From an uncultured Saprospiraceae bacterium (lineage in GTDB: Bacteria > Bacteroidota > Bacteroidia > Chitinophagales > Saprospiraceae), in NCBI GenBank assembly GCA_905480605.1, contig CAJQRD010000016.1, positions 1 to 64,000 of the forward strand: a stretch of DNA of 64,000 nucleotides. Direction: 5' to 3'. A program made the position numbers and the translations under genes. The stretch's first letter is position 1; the number at the start of each line of letters is the position of its first letter. Positions 54,671 to 63,900 of the stretch are shown piece after piece. A model generated the notes under the pieces. That model was not told the origin of the DNA and made no database searches. It saw only the letters and a list, made by a program, of their open reading frames with translations.

Positions 54671-56365
54671 TTGTCTACATTTAAAGAAATGGGACTTTCA
54701 GACGAGGTTTTGAAAGTTCTCGAAGAGCTTGGTTTTGATACCCCAAGCCAGATACAAGAAAAATCCATACCACATTTATTAGAAGCATACGATGACTTTA
54801 TAGGTCTAGCTCAAACAGGTACAGGAAAAACAGCAGCTTTCGGCTTGCCATTATTGGAACGTATTGATCCTGATTTTGAGGCTACACAAGCTTTAGTTTT
54901 GGCTCCAACAAGAGAGTTAGGGCAACAAATTGCCAGTCAATTAGAACACTTTGGGAAATACCTGAAAAGGATTAATATTTTAGCTGTTTATGGTGGTGCT
55001 GCCATCAGCAATCAAATTAAAGCTCTTAGGAGAACACAACATGTTATAATTGCCACTCCTGGAAGATTGATAGATTTAATCAAAAGAAAAGCCATTAAGC
55101 TTGATCAATTACAAGTAATTGTGTTGGATGAAGCAGATGAGATGCTTAACATGGGATTCAAGGAAGACTTGGATAAAATTCTAAGTTATACTCCTGATGA
55201 TAAAATGACATGGTTGTTTTCAGCAACTATGCCAAAACAAATCAAAAAGATAGTTGACACTTACATGGAAGATCCATTTGAGGTCAGAATTGATGCCACT
55301 TCAAAGGTTAACACCAATATTGAGCACCAATATATTTCTGTAAAGCAAAACGATAAAACTGAAGCATTAAAAAGGATTTTAGATATAAATCCAAATATGC
55401 GAGGTGTTGTTTTTTGTAGAACTAAACGAGACACACAAGCACTTGCTGAAGATCTTTTACAGAAGAACTACATGGCAGATGCTCTTCACGGTGACCTCTC
55501 ACAGGCTCAACGAGATAGAGTAATGAAGCGTTTTAAAAATCACAGTTTACAAGTATTGATTGCGACAGATGTAGCTGCAAGAGGTATCGATGTTCAGGAT
55601 TTAACACACGTGTTTCACTTTACATTACCTGATGAAACATCATATTATACACACCGAAGTGGTAGAACTGCCAGAGCAGGAAAAGAAGGCTTATCAATTG
55701 CATTTATTAACGGGAAAGAAATTTACAGAATTAATCGCCTTCAAAAAGAACTGGATATTGAATTCACGAAAATTGAGATTCCTAATGTAAATGACATTGC
55801 AAAAGTTAGAATTGAGAACTGGTGCGTTGATGTTGTTGATATGGATGTCAAAAAGATTGATAAAGACCTTCTTGATATGGCAACTACTCAATTAGGTGAG
55901 TTGAGTAAGGAAGAATTGATAGAAAGAATGCTTTATGTAGAATTGAAAAGCTTACATCTTGATAATTCTGGTGACTTAAATCAAGATGTCGAAAAAGATC
56001 GTGGTGGAGGCGGAGGTGGAGGCCGCGGACGTGATCGTGGTGGAAGAGGTGGCCGTGACAGAGGAGGTCGAGGACGCAGTAGAGACAGAGGAAGAGATAG
56101 AGACAGAAGAGGCGGAAGAGATAGAGATGATAGAAGAGGTGGTGGGGATCGTGACGATAGAAGAAGAGGTGGTGAAGACCGCGATCGGTCAGAAAGAAGC
56201 CCTAGAAACAGAAGAGATGACTTCAGTCACGATATAGACAAGAAAAAGAAGAAAAAGAAAGAAAAGTCAATTGAGAAGACTGATTTCAAACCCAAAAAGA
56301 AAAAAGACGACAAGCCTTTCAAAAAGAAAAAGGATTCAAGTAAGTCAAAGAGAAGAAGAGACTAA
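54671..56365 (+). CDS. DEAD-box ATP-dependent RNA helicase with RG-rich basic tail
   Basis: About 564 residues when started at TTG 54671 (giving STFKEMGLSDEVLK). This keeps the conserved Phe of the Q motif, which the ATG at 54689 would lose. All helicase motifs are seen: PSQIQ (Q), AQTGTGKTAAF (I), PTRELGQQ (Ia), TPGRLIDL (Ib), VLDEADEML (II), FSATMPKQ (III), VVFCRTKRD (IV), IATDVAARGIDVQ (V) and HRSGRTARAGKEG (VI). A DbpA/CsdA-like region follows, then a Gly/Arg/Asp-rich and finally Lys-rich tail of about 125 residues, an RNA-binding feature common in cold-adapted RNA helicases. Probable roles are ribosome assembly or mRNA decay. A strong terminator follows. Confidence 0.95.
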   Translation: MSTFKEMGLSDEVLKVLEELGFDTPSQIQEKSIPHLLEAYDDFIGLAQTGTGKTAAFGLPLLERIDPDFEATQALVLAPTRELGQQIASQLEHFGKYLKRINILAVYGGAAISNQIKALRRTQHVIIATPGRLIDLIKRKAIKLDQLQVIVLDEADEMLNMGFKEDLDKILSYTPDDKMTWLFSATMPKQIKKIVDTYMEDPFEVRIDATSKVNTNIEHQYISVKQNDKTEALKRILDINPNMRGVVFCRTKRDTQALAEDLLQKNYMADALHGDLSQAQRDRVMKRFKNHSLQVLIATDVAARGIDVQDLTHVFHFTLPDETSYYTHRSGRTARAGKEGLSIAFINGKEIYRINRLQKELDIEFTKIEIPNVNDIAKVRIENWCVDVVDMDVKKIDKDLLDMATTQLGELSKEELIERMLYVELKSLHLDNSGDLNQDVEKDRGGGGGGGRGRDRGGRGGRDRGGRGRSRDRGRDRDRRGGRDRDDRRGGGDRDDRRRGGEDRDRSERSPRNRRDDFSHDIDKKKKKKKEKSIEKTDFKPKKKKDDKPFKKKKDSSKSKRRRD

Positions 56366-56370
56366 AAAGA

Positions 56371-56402
56371 AAAGAGGACATTGAAAAATGTCCTCTTTTT
56401 TT
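56371..56402 (+). terminator. Rho-independent terminator of the helicase gene
   Basis: An 11-bp stem (AAGAGGACATT / AATGTCCTCTT) with a GAAA loop directly followed by a T-run, starting 6 bases after the stop codon. Confidence 0.9.
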
Positions 56403-56658
56403 ATATCCAACTTACCAAAAACACCTCTTTTTATTCCATTAATGAGCTATAATCAAATTAATAGAGCATTTCTACCTTCAAATCAAGTAAACAAAAGAAT
56501 CTATTTGTATCTTTATAGAAGCTGAAAAGGCTAAAAAACGTTTGGTTTTTATGCTTTTATTGATTTTAATTTTAAAAATTAAAACAATTAAGACTATTTG
56601 TTATTGTATTATTTTCTATTATCAATTCAAGATAAACCCAAATACTAAAATACATCAA

Positions 56659-58170
56659 ATGATTGCTGCTGACGTGGATAAAAAATTGAATTATACGACC
56701 TTCCTAGATAATTATAAAAGCAAATTAAAATCGGCTTTTTACGAAAGGGACAATATAGATAGATTTGTAATGCAACGAGGTTTTCCTGCATCAGTTTGGA
56801 GAGAAATCATGTCGGCAAATCCCCTTTCTGTTTCAGTACCTACAGAATATGGTGGAAGAGGTGTTATTGTCAAAGAATGCTTAGGTATGTTAGCCGCTTC
56901 ATCCTATGAATCATTGGCACTTTCATTAACTTTTGGTATCAATTTCGCTCTTTTCCTTGAGCCCGTTGCTAAATATGGTCATGAAGATGTGAAGCCATCT
57001 ATTTTTAAAAGGTTTATGACGAAGCAAAACATGGGTGGTTTGATGATAACAGAACCAGATTACGGAAGTGATGCTTTGAATATGCAAACATACAATCAAT
57101 TTAAAGATGGTAGTTACCATATTAAAGGAACAAAACATTGGCAAGGCTTGACAGGTATTGCTGATTACTGGCTGATGACTTGTCGTAAAAAACATGAAAA
57201 TGGTGACCTAGGAAGAGATCTTGACTTCTTTATCACAGATGATCAAGACATCAAACAACAAATAAAAGTAAAAGAGTTGTTCAATAATGTTGGTCTTTAT
57301 CAAATCCCTTATGGACTGAATGAGGTAGATATAGAAGTTCCAGAAAAAAACAAGTTGATTCCAGAAACAACTGGTCTTAAATTAATGATGGATCTTTTAC
57401 ACAGAAGCCGTCTACAATTTCCAGGTATGGGAATGGGCTTTTTACAACGTATGCTGGATGAAGCACTTAAGCAATGTACTACCAGATTTGTAGGTGGAAA
57501 ACCATTAATTGCCTTAGATAAGGTAAAGCATCAAATATCAACGATTCAAAGTGCTTTTGTTATTTGTTCGGCAATGTGTCACAGAAGTTCACAATTTAGT
57601 GGTATCGACAATAATGTTGCTGGAGATGCTATCGAAGCCAACAGTATGAAAGCATATATAACAGATTTAATGCAATCTACTTCTCAAACTTTGCTACAAC
57701 TGGGAGGTGCCAATGGCTACAAAGCTGAATCATTTGCTGCCAGAGGAATGATTGACTCAAGACCTTTCAGAATCTTTGAAGGATCCAATGACATGCTTTA
57801 TACTCAAATTGCTGAGATGATATTAAAAGTCATGGGCCGTAAAAAAATAACCAACCTTAGCGAGTACTTATCGACATTAGACATTACAAAAAATGCTGTC
57901 GATTACTATAAGTCAATCTTAAACTTTAATGTGGAAACAGGTCTTCCTCAACGTAAATTGGTTGAATTGGGTAATATTATTGCACGCGTTATTTCAGCAA
58001 ACCATGTCATAAACATGGGAGGAAAAGGGTTTAGACCTGATTTAATTTCTGGATGTATAGAAACAGTAAAGCAAGAGATTAACGTCATCTTAAGTGCTTA
58101 TAATTCAATGGGTAATGTTGATCCAATCGAGGACTATGAAGACGAGAGTAGTTGGATGGACTTTGCGTAG
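56659..58170 (+). CDS. Acyl-CoA dehydrogenase-like protein
   Basis: A 503-residue protein from ATG 56659 (MIAADVDKKLNYTTF). An open frame continues to 56542 but adds only AT-rich codons (MVFMLLLILILK...), which do not look like part of the enzyme. FAD/substrate motifs are GGLMITEPDYGSDALNMQ, KGTKHWQGLTGIADYW, and near the end FRIFEGSNDMLYTQIAEM. Its Glu (FEGSND) occupies the classical catalytic position, unlike the other acyl-CoA dehydrogenase in this window. It is longer than typical medium-chain enzymes (about 380) and has an extended C-terminus, like several large ACAD groups with unassigned substrates. A terminator follows at 58201. Confidence 0.88.
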   Translation: MIAADVDKKLNYTTFLDNYKSKLKSAFYERDNIDRFVMQRGFPASVWREIMSANPLSVSVPTEYGGRGVIVKECLGMLAASSYESLALSLTFGINFALFLEPVAKYGHEDVKPSIFKRFMTKQNMGGLMITEPDYGSDALNMQTYNQFKDGSYHIKGTKHWQGLTGIADYWLMTCRKKHENGDLGRDLDFFITDDQDIKQQIKVKELFNNVGLYQIPYGLNEVDIEVPEKNKLIPETTGLKLMMDLLHRSRLQFPGMGMGFLQRMLDEALKQCTTRFVGGKPLIALDKVKHQISTIQSAFVICSAMCHRSSQFSGIDNNVAGDAIEANSMKAYITDLMQSTSQTLLQLGGANGYKAESFAARGMIDSRPFRIFEGSNDMLYTQIAEMILKVMGRKKITNLSEYLSTLDITKNAVDYYKSILNFNVETGLPQRKLVELGNIIARVISANHVINMGGKGFRPDLISGCIETVKQEINVILSAYNSMGNVDPIEDYEDESSWMDFA

Positions 58171-58200
58171 TCAGTAGATTCACTAACATTATATTTAAAC

Positions 58201-58245
58201 AAAGAAGCACTTGTTGATTAATTTCAGCAAGTGCTTCTTTATTTT
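58201..58245 (+). terminator. Terminator of the acyl-CoA dehydrogenase gene
   Basis: A perfect 13-bp stem (AAAGAAGCACTTG / CAAGTGCTTCTTT) around a 14-base loop, ending in TTTATTTT. Confidence 0.85.
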
Positions 58246-58330
58246 AAAATATTGTCTCTCGTGAAATTATCCATGCTATGCAACCAATCTCAATAATTTG
58301 ATTAAATACAATATACAACGATAGTTACAT

Positions 58331-58367
58331 AAAAAAAGCCTGCAATCAATAAAGATTACAGGCTTTT
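58331..58367. terminator. Terminator downstream of the tRNA genes (bidirectional)
   Basis: A stem AAGCCTGCAATC / GATTACAGGCTT (one wobble) with loop AATAAA, A7 on the left and T4 on the right. On the reverse strand it follows tRNA-Leu by a few bases. Confidence 0.8.
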
Positions 58368-58370
58368 GAG

Positions 58371-58454
58371 TACCCGGGGCGGGACTTGAACCCGCACGAC
58401 CGTGAAGTCATTGGATTTTAAGTCCAACGTGTCTACCAATTCCACCACCCGGGC
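58371..58454 (-). tRNA. tRNA-Leu (anticodon TAA)
   Basis: An 84-nt tRNA. The acceptor stem starts GCCCGGG, the D-arm has TGGTGGAATTGGTAGACACG, the anticodon stem-loop is GGACT-TAA-AATCC (anticodon at 58418-58420 in complement), the long variable arm is of class II, and the T-arm is GCGGGTTCAAGTCCCGC. CCA is not encoded. Confidence 0.97.
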
Positions 58455-58526
58455 GTCATTTTTAAAAGACTGATAAATCCAATCCTAAAAAAACAAGTCC
58501 TCCGAATTAAATACGAGAGGACATGG

Positions 58527-58599
<73 letters not shown>

Positions 58600-58694
58600 A
58601 TAAAATAAAACCTTAGAACATTTTCTAAAGGGATGCAAATATAATACACCTTGCAACAATATCAAATACCAATATGAAAAAAATGTAAAAAACT

Positions 58695-59375
58695 TTATTT
58701 AAGATATTTTGTGGCTTCTCGAAGTGTTAATCCCGAAAGTTTAGGCCTTTTAAAATCAACATATTGTCTTACTGCATCAGGGTTTGTCTTTGCGTATTGT
58801 CTTAATGCCCAACCAGTAGCTTTATTGATGAAAAACTCAGTAGAGCCTATGGTTTCGTCAATCATAGCAAACAATAAATCCTGATTCGTCTCTTCTTTGT
58901 AAAAAAGCTGAAAGATAATTGCTGTACGTTGAAGCCACATGTTATCACCCTTCATATACCGATCTGCCACTTTCATTTGGAGTTCAGTATCACCTTTTAA
59001 TACTTGACCTATACCGTGAGATGCTAAAAAATCAACAGAATCCCACCATGAGTGATTAATTATGAAAGATTCTATTATATCTAAATCTTTTAGGATTAAT
59101 GACTTTTCGATCTTCCCGATGATATCCATAGCAATATAATGATAATCACGCATATCTTGAGACCACAGCCATTGGGTTAGTTCAGACCAAATAATTTTAA
59201 TCTCGTTTTTATGATTAGACCATAACGATTTGAAGAATACTTTTCGTTGAGGTGCCCTTACGCCGTACAAATCAAAATTATATTTTAGATATGCCTTCAT
59301 TTTCGAGGCATGAGCTTCATTGTAGTTGGCTTCTAAAAATTCTTTAATCTCAAACTTTATTTGGTCCACCTTCAA
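58695..59375 (-). CDS. AlkD-like DNA alkylation repair glycosylase
   Basis: A 226-residue all-helical HEAT-like protein of the DNA alkylation repair family. Features: YMKAYLKYNFDLYGVRAPQRKVFF near the N-terminus, the family's W-D-x-V-D/x motif as HSWWDSVDFLASHGIGQVL, NMWLQRTAIIFQLFYK and FINKATGWALRQYAKTNPDAVRQYV at the end. AlkD-type enzymes excise positively charged or bulky alkylated bases (3-methyladenine, 7-methylguanine) without flipping them. It is 7 bp from the end of the preceding gene on the same strand and is probably co-transcribed with it. Confidence 0.9.
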   Translation of the reverse strand: MKVDQIKFEIKEFLEANYNEAHASKMKAYLKYNFDLYGVRAPQRKVFFKSLWSNHKNEIKIIWSELTQWLWSQDMRDYHYIAMDIIGKIEKSLILKDLDIIESFIINHSWWDSVDFLASHGIGQVLKGDTELQMKVADRYMKGDNMWLQRTAIIFQLFYKEETNQDLLFAMIDETIGSTEFFINKATGWALRQYAKTNPDAVRQYVDFKRPKLSGLTLREATKYLK

Positions 59376-59382
59376 TAAATTT

Positions 59383-60657
59383 TTAGGTCTTTCTTTTTTT
59401 CTTTTTGGCAGCTGGAAATAATATATTATTGAGAATTAATCTATAACCTGGTGAATTGGGATGTAAATTAAGATCTGTTTCTGGATCCCCAACAAAATGC
59501 CTGTAATCTTCTGGATCATGTCCACCATAAAACGTCCAAGTTCCATATCCGTGCGATCCATGAATATATCTGGCTTCGTTATCCGAATTATTTTCACCTA
59601 ATATTAAAACATCAGATTTAATATGCTTTTTTTCATAAGCTGTTGTTTGTCCCATAAATCCTTTGACTGTCCTTGTGTGGTTTTGAGTCAACATAGCAGG
59701 AATCGGATCCCATTTTGCTGAAAAATCAAACAATGTAAAGTAATCGGTATCAGGAGATACTTTCCTTTTTCTGTGATCAATCGTTGAATATTCATACTCC
59801 AAAGGATTTTGTATCAACTCCCAGCTTTTAAAAGCAAAACATTGATCAAAATCTAAATGCTCTTGAATGTGCGCATCAGCAGCATCACCATCATAAATAT
59901 TAGCACAAATATCCAATCCCTCAGCAGCAAGAGCAATATCATAAGTATCTGTAGCTGAACACATCGCAAACATAAATCCTCCCCCAGTTACATAATCTCT
60001 TACCTTCTTAGCAACTTCTAATTTCAATTGTGATACCTTCTCAAAGCCAAGGCTTTTAGCCAATTCTTCCATTTTAGTTTGATTGGCCTGGTACCATGGA
60101 CTGCTGCTATATGATTTGTAAAATTTACCATATTGACCGGTAAAATCCTCATGATGTAAATGGAGCCAGTCATACTCAGCTAACTTGTCTTCTAGTACTT
60201 CCCTATCGTATACCGTTTCATAAGGTATCTCAGCATAAGTCAGTACCAAAGTTACAGCATCATCCCAAGGCTGAATACGTTCACCTTTCGCATTAAAATC
60301 TGGCGTATATACCGCTATTTTTGGTGGTTGTTCAAGTTTAATAACTTCTTGATTAATTTCTTGATTTGAAATCTCTTGCCTAATTGCCCCAAATTGAGCA
60401 TTTGAAATCACTTCATACGAGACTCCTCTTGTCTTGCATTCTTTTTCAAACATTGGAACATTTTTAAATGCAAATGCCCCGCCTCTGTAATTGAGTAACC
60501 AATAGGCCTCTACCCCACTGTCAATTACCCAATATGTAATTCCATAGGCTTTGAGATGATCCCTTTGAACACCATGTTCCATAGGGATTAAAATATAGGA
60601 AGCCTGTAAAGACAGTCCAGCGAATACGAATAGAAGACAGAATGCAAAATGTTTCAT
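59383..60657 (-). CDS. Exported glutamine-amidotransferase-fold protein (often called asparagine synthetase B in Bacteroidota)
   Basis: A 424-residue protein starting at ATG 60657 (MKHFAFCLLFVFAGLSLQAS, signal peptide); an ATG 36 bases upstream is less likely. The body resembles a class I glutamine-amidotransferase-like/flavodoxin fold: KIAVYTPDFNAKGERIQPWDDAVTLVL, AEYDWLHLHHEDFTGQYG, YVTGGGFMFAMCSATDTYDIALAAEG (the Cys-containing elbow), and the late GSHGYGTWTFYGGHDPEDYRH. The common label asparagine synthetase B is misleading: there is no ATP-pyrophosphatase domain and it is exported. Function unknown; it ends in a Lys/Arg-rich tail. It precedes the AlkD-like gene by 7 bp. Confidence 0.75.
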   Translation of the reverse strand: MKHFAFCLLFVFAGLSLQASYILIPMEHGVQRDHLKAYGITYWVIDSGVEAYWLLNYRGGAFAFKNVPMFEKECKTRGVSYEVISNAQFGAIRQEISNQEINQEVIKLEQPPKIAVYTPDFNAKGERIQPWDDAVTLVLTYAEIPYETVYDREVLEDKLAEYDWLHLHHEDFTGQYGKFYKSYSSSPWYQANQTKMEELAKSLGFEKVSQLKLEVAKKVRDYVTGGGFMFAMCSATDTYDIALAAEGLDICANIYDGDAADAHIQEHLDFDQCFAFKSWELIQNPLEYEYSTIDHRKRKVSPDTDYFTLFDFSAKWDPIPAMLTQNHTRTVKGFMGQTTAYEKKHIKSDVLILGENNSDNEARYIHGSHGYGTWTFYGGHDPEDYRHFVGDPETDLNLHPNSPGYRLILNNILFPAAKKKKRKT

Positions 60658-60866
60658 ATATATTAGGTGTGTATTTGAATGCAAGATAATCACAAAACAT
60701 ACAACGTCTGTATCTTACTTGTTGTTTTCTTTACTCCCATTTTAATACTTATTTAATGTTTAGGTCAATAAACGACCGTGCTTAGAAGTATATTTAGTCT
60801 AAAAGACTTCATAAAAAGTTGAACTATAACTATTATTGCACATTAATTATTAATTGACAACGTTAA

Positions 60867-60895
60867 TTTGAGTAATAATCAAACTTTTATCTTTG
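60867..60895 (+). promoter_or_regulatory. Putative Bacteroidota promoter upstream of the VWA gene
   Basis: TTTG (60867-60870), 17 bases, then TATCTTTG (60888-60895). Both boxes match the -33/-7 consensus; spacing is a little short. The last three bases of the -7 box are the putative TTG start of the gene, so the start codon or the promoter is placed wrongly, or the message is leaderless. Confidence 0.45.
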
Positions 60896-62992
60896 GATAA
60901 CTTACAAATCTCTTACCCTACTTATTTTTTATTCTTCATAGCAGTTATCGCAATGCTATATGCTTTAAGCTTATATATCAATGATAAGCGTATAAAAGAA
61001 AATAAAGGTTGGTTACCACCCATCTTAGGAATATTAAGGTTCACATCTGTTTTGGGTGTTTTATTCTTACTCCTTTCACCTCTCTTACGGACTTTTATAA
61101 CTGAAACAGAAAAACCTCAGATTATAATTGCAAAGGATATTAGCTCATCTGTTGTTAATTCATCCTCAAAAGAATCCTTAGATAATGTCAATAAAACATT
61201 ATCAGAATTTAAAAACATAATGTCAGAGCGATTTGATATTGTAGAATTGGATTTTGGAGAAAACATCAGTTTTAGCAAATCTGATTCAATAAATATCCAA
61301 TCCACGAATCTATCTAAGCCTCTTGAATATATTTCTGATGCCTATGAGGATCAAAACTTGGGTGCTATTGTGTTTTTAACAGATGGTATTTATAATGAAG
61401 GAAAAAATCCAATTTACGCAGATTTACAGATAACGGCGCCAATTTATTCTGTAGCACTTGGTGATACAACAAGAAGGACTGACTTATTGGTAAAAAATGT
61501 TTTGCACAACAGGATTATTTACTTAAATGATAAATTCTTAATAGAGACTGATATTCAAGCTTACAACTCTGCTGGATCAAAAAGTGCAGTTAGCCTCTAT
61601 AAAGTAGAAAATGGCAAGCAAATTAAATTGGGATCACAACCCTTTTCAATTGATAAAAATAATTACTTTAAGTCGTTTCAATTTGAAATTGACGCCAATC
61701 AGGTAGGCAATGTTAAATATGTAATAAGCGTCAACCGTATCAGTAATGAAATAAGTAGCAGTAACAACAGCCGCAATATATATGTTGAAGTTTTGGATGC
61801 GCGCCAAAAGATTCTTCTTTTAAGTGATGCTCCGCACCCTGATATAAAAGCCATAAAAACCATAATCAATTCCAATAAGAATTATGAAGTTGATGTGGCA
61901 TATGCCAAGGATGCTTTGTCCTCTATAAAGAATTATGATTTAGTGATTTTGCATAACCTACCAAGTGAAAAACATAGCATTACAACTCAATTAGACGAAA
62001 TTAACAAGAATAAGAAACCAGTATTTTTTATAGTTGGAGGAAATACAGATATGAGAAAGTTCAACAATACTCAAAATGTAGTTAATATTTCTGGTGGAAC
62101 GAAAAGTACAAACAATGTTACACCAATTATTAATAAAGAATTTTCATTATTCACGCTTGGAAATAACGTATCTGCCAAAATTGAAAGTTTTGTTCCTTTA
62201 AAAGCACCATTTGGGGATTACAAACTTGGTGATGGTACTAAGGTTTTGTTGTCACAAAAAATTGGAAGTGTAGAAACACAATATCCACTATTGGCTTACA
62301 GTGACATTAACAACCATAAGCAAACAGTTCTTTGTGGTGAAGGCTTATGGAGATGGAAATTGATTGAGTATTTAGATACTGAAGATAATATTGTCTCTAA
62401 AGAAATTATTTCTAAAACGATCCAATATATTTCACAAAAAGATGACAAAAGACAGTATAGAGTATTTACCAACAAGAACAATTACAAGGAGAATGAAGCT
62501 GTTTTAGTTGATGCTCAATTGTACAATGAAAATTACGAATTGGTTAATACTCCAGAAGCAAAGTTGACAATCACTAATAAAGAGGGTGAGAATTTTGATT
62601 ATACTTTATCAAAAACAAATAACTATTACTTTATTGACGCTGGTCGTTTTCCAGAAGGTAACTATACCTTCAAGTCATCCACTTCTTTCAACAGTAAGAA
62701 TCTGAAATCCGATGGAAAGTTTTCTGTACAATCAATTATCAAAGAACAATATGATTTGACAGCAAAGCATGATATACTTCATCAATTAAGTGATAAATTT
62801 GGAGGTGAGGTTTTATATCCTAGCGAAATCAACAAACTAAATACTCTCATTGGCGACAATGCAGCGATCAAGCCCATAATGTATCAAAAAGCTGAAACTA
62901 AACCGTTATTGGATTGGAGATGGATTCTAGGAGGTATATTACTCTTATTGTTTATTGAGTGGTTCCTCAGAAGGTATTTTGGGGGTTACTAA
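60893..62992 (+). CDS. VWA-domain membrane protein
   Basis: A 699-residue protein from TTG 60893 (DNLQISYPTYFLFFIAVIAMLYAL). The first two hydrophobic segments (about 8-30 and 43-66) anchor it, and a last one (about 675-693, WRWILGGILLLLFIEWFL) ends in RRYFGGY. Between is a von Willebrand A-like domain with a MIDAS-type DISSS motif (residues about 82-86) and FLTDGIYNEG, then Ig-like beta domains. This is the topology of BatA/BatB-associated or cell-surface VWA proteins, placing most of it in the periplasm. The nearest true relatives are uncharacterised. The ORF end overlaps the next frame by 34 bases. Confidence 0.75.
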   Translation: MDNLQISYPTYFLFFIAVIAMLYALSLYINDKRIKENKGWLPPILGILRFTSVLGVLFLLLSPLLRTFITETEKPQIIIAKDISSSVVNSSSKESLDNVNKTLSEFKNIMSERFDIVELDFGENISFSKSDSINIQSTNLSKPLEYISDAYEDQNLGAIVFLTDGIYNEGKNPIYADLQITAPIYSVALGDTTRRTDLLVKNVLHNRIIYLNDKFLIETDIQAYNSAGSKSAVSLYKVENGKQIKLGSQPFSIDKNNYFKSFQFEIDANQVGNVKYVISVNRISNEISSSNNSRNIYVEVLDARQKILLLSDAPHPDIKAIKTIINSNKNYEVDVAYAKDALSSIKNYDLVILHNLPSEKHSITTQLDEINKNKKPVFFIVGGNTDMRKFNNTQNVVNISGGTKSTNNVTPIINKEFSLFTLGNNVSAKIESFVPLKAPFGDYKLGDGTKVLLSQKIGSVETQYPLLAYSDINNHKQTVLCGEGLWRWKLIEYLDTEDNIVSKEIISKTIQYISQKDDKRQYRVFTNKNNYKENEAVLVDAQLYNENYELVNTPEAKLTITNKEGENFDYTLSKTNNYYFIDAGRFPEGNYTFKSSTSFNSKNLKSDGKFSVQSIIKEQYDLTAKHDILHQLSDKFGGEVLYPSEINKLNTLIGDNAAIKPIMYQKAETKPLLDWRWILGGILLLLFIEWFLRRYFGGY

Positions 62993-63729
62993 AATTTATC
63001 TATAAAACTATCAATAGCAAAGAAAATATAAACACCTGGATCCGCGATCTAAATTCAGATGCCAAATCTGCTGTATCTGTTGATTGCGTAATATTTGGAT
63101 ATGACGAAAAGGAATTAAACGTCTTGTCGATTGATTGTAACATGCCTCCACATATTGGTAAAAAATCTTTGATTGGAGACTTGGTAAAAGTACATGAAAC
63201 ACTTGACCAAGCTGGTCAACGCATCTTAAAACAAAGAACTGGCATTGAAGATTTGTACATGGAACAAGTCAGTGCATTTGGTAATCCGAACAGACATCCT
63301 TTAGGTCGTGTGATTTCAATTGCTTATTATTCCCTTCTTCGTATTCGCAATTATGAAATAGTTGACAATGAGGACAAACACTTAGAATGGATTCCAATTT
63401 CAAAAATAAATACGTTGGCATTTGATCACAATGAAATACTTTCTGTTTGTCTCTCCAGACTGAGAAAACGCTTAAAAGAAAGACCCATTGGGTTCTCCCT
63501 CCTTCCCAAAAAATTCACACTAATTCAATTGCAAAAACTCTATGAAATAATTCTAGGTTTTGAGTTAGACAAAAGAAATTTTAGAAGAAAATTACATTCC
63601 ACAGAATTACTCATTGACTTAAATGAATTTCAACAAGATGTATCTCACAGACCAGCTAAATTGTTTAGCTTCGATTATGAGAAATATAATGCTAAGAAGG
63701 AAAAGCAGACTTTGAAATTTGATTTGTAA
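62959..63729 (+). CDS. Nudix-fold transcriptional regulator (NrtR family) with degenerate Nudix box
   Basis: A protein of about 230-256 residues: N-terminal Nudix fold (about 40-165, from SVDCVIFGYDEKELNVLSIDC) and C-terminal winged helix (about 175-256, LIQLQKLYEIILGFELDKRNFRRKLHS, in which the RNFRRKL helix binds DNA in NrtR). In the Nudix box the conserved catalytic glutamates are replaced (GQRILKQRTGI, where R-E-x-x-E-E-x-G is expected), so hydrolysis is probably lost and ligand sensing kept, as in the sugar-responsive regulators of Bacteroidetes. No ATG or TTG lies in the expected place: the only in-frame standard start is GTG 62959, inside the VWA gene. The likely homologous start would be near 63020-63040. 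Confidence 0.75.
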   Translation: MVPQKVFWGLLKFIYKTINSKENINTWIRDLNSDAKSAVSVDCVIFGYDEKELNVLSIDCNMPPHIGKKSLIGDLVKVHETLDQAGQRILKQRTGIEDLYMEQVSAFGNPNRHPLGRVISIAYYSLLRIRNYEIVDNEDKHLEWIPISKINTLAFDHNEILSVCLSRLRKRLKERPIGFSLLPKKFTLIQLQKLYEIILGFELDKRNFRRKLHSTELLIDLNEFQQDVSHRPAKLFSFDYEKYNAKKEKQTLKFDL

Positions 63730-63836
63730 AATCAATATTGTCTCCGCTATTGGTCAAAGACCTTTGCTCGGTTGTGAGTTTTATATTAAATTATTAAGTA
63801 TTTACCATTCCAGAATTATCATTTACATAGGTATAG

Positions 63837-63896
63837 AACTTCGGTAAACAATGTTGTAGACATTTACCTAAATGTAAAACTTCGGTAAACAACGTT
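63837..63896. repeat. Two 19-bp direct repeats (AACTTCGGTAAACAAYGTT)
   Basis: Two copies (63837-63855, 63878-63896) with one mismatch, 22 bp apart. Between them is CATTTACCTAAATG, in which TTTACC is the complement of the GGTAAA in the repeats. More TTTAC words occur just upstream (63810, 63821). They lie between the ends of two convergent genes. Confidence 0.8.
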
Positions 63897-63900
63897 AAAT

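Noticed and set aside
56542-56658. N-terminal membrane extension of the second acyl-CoA dehydrogenase
   Set aside because: The extra codons are AT-rich intergenic-like sequence and the enzyme's natural start MIAADVDKKL at 56659 is a better fit.
63807-63896. Operator of the Nudix-type regulator
   Set aside because: The repeats lie between the 3' ends of two convergent genes, not near a start codon.
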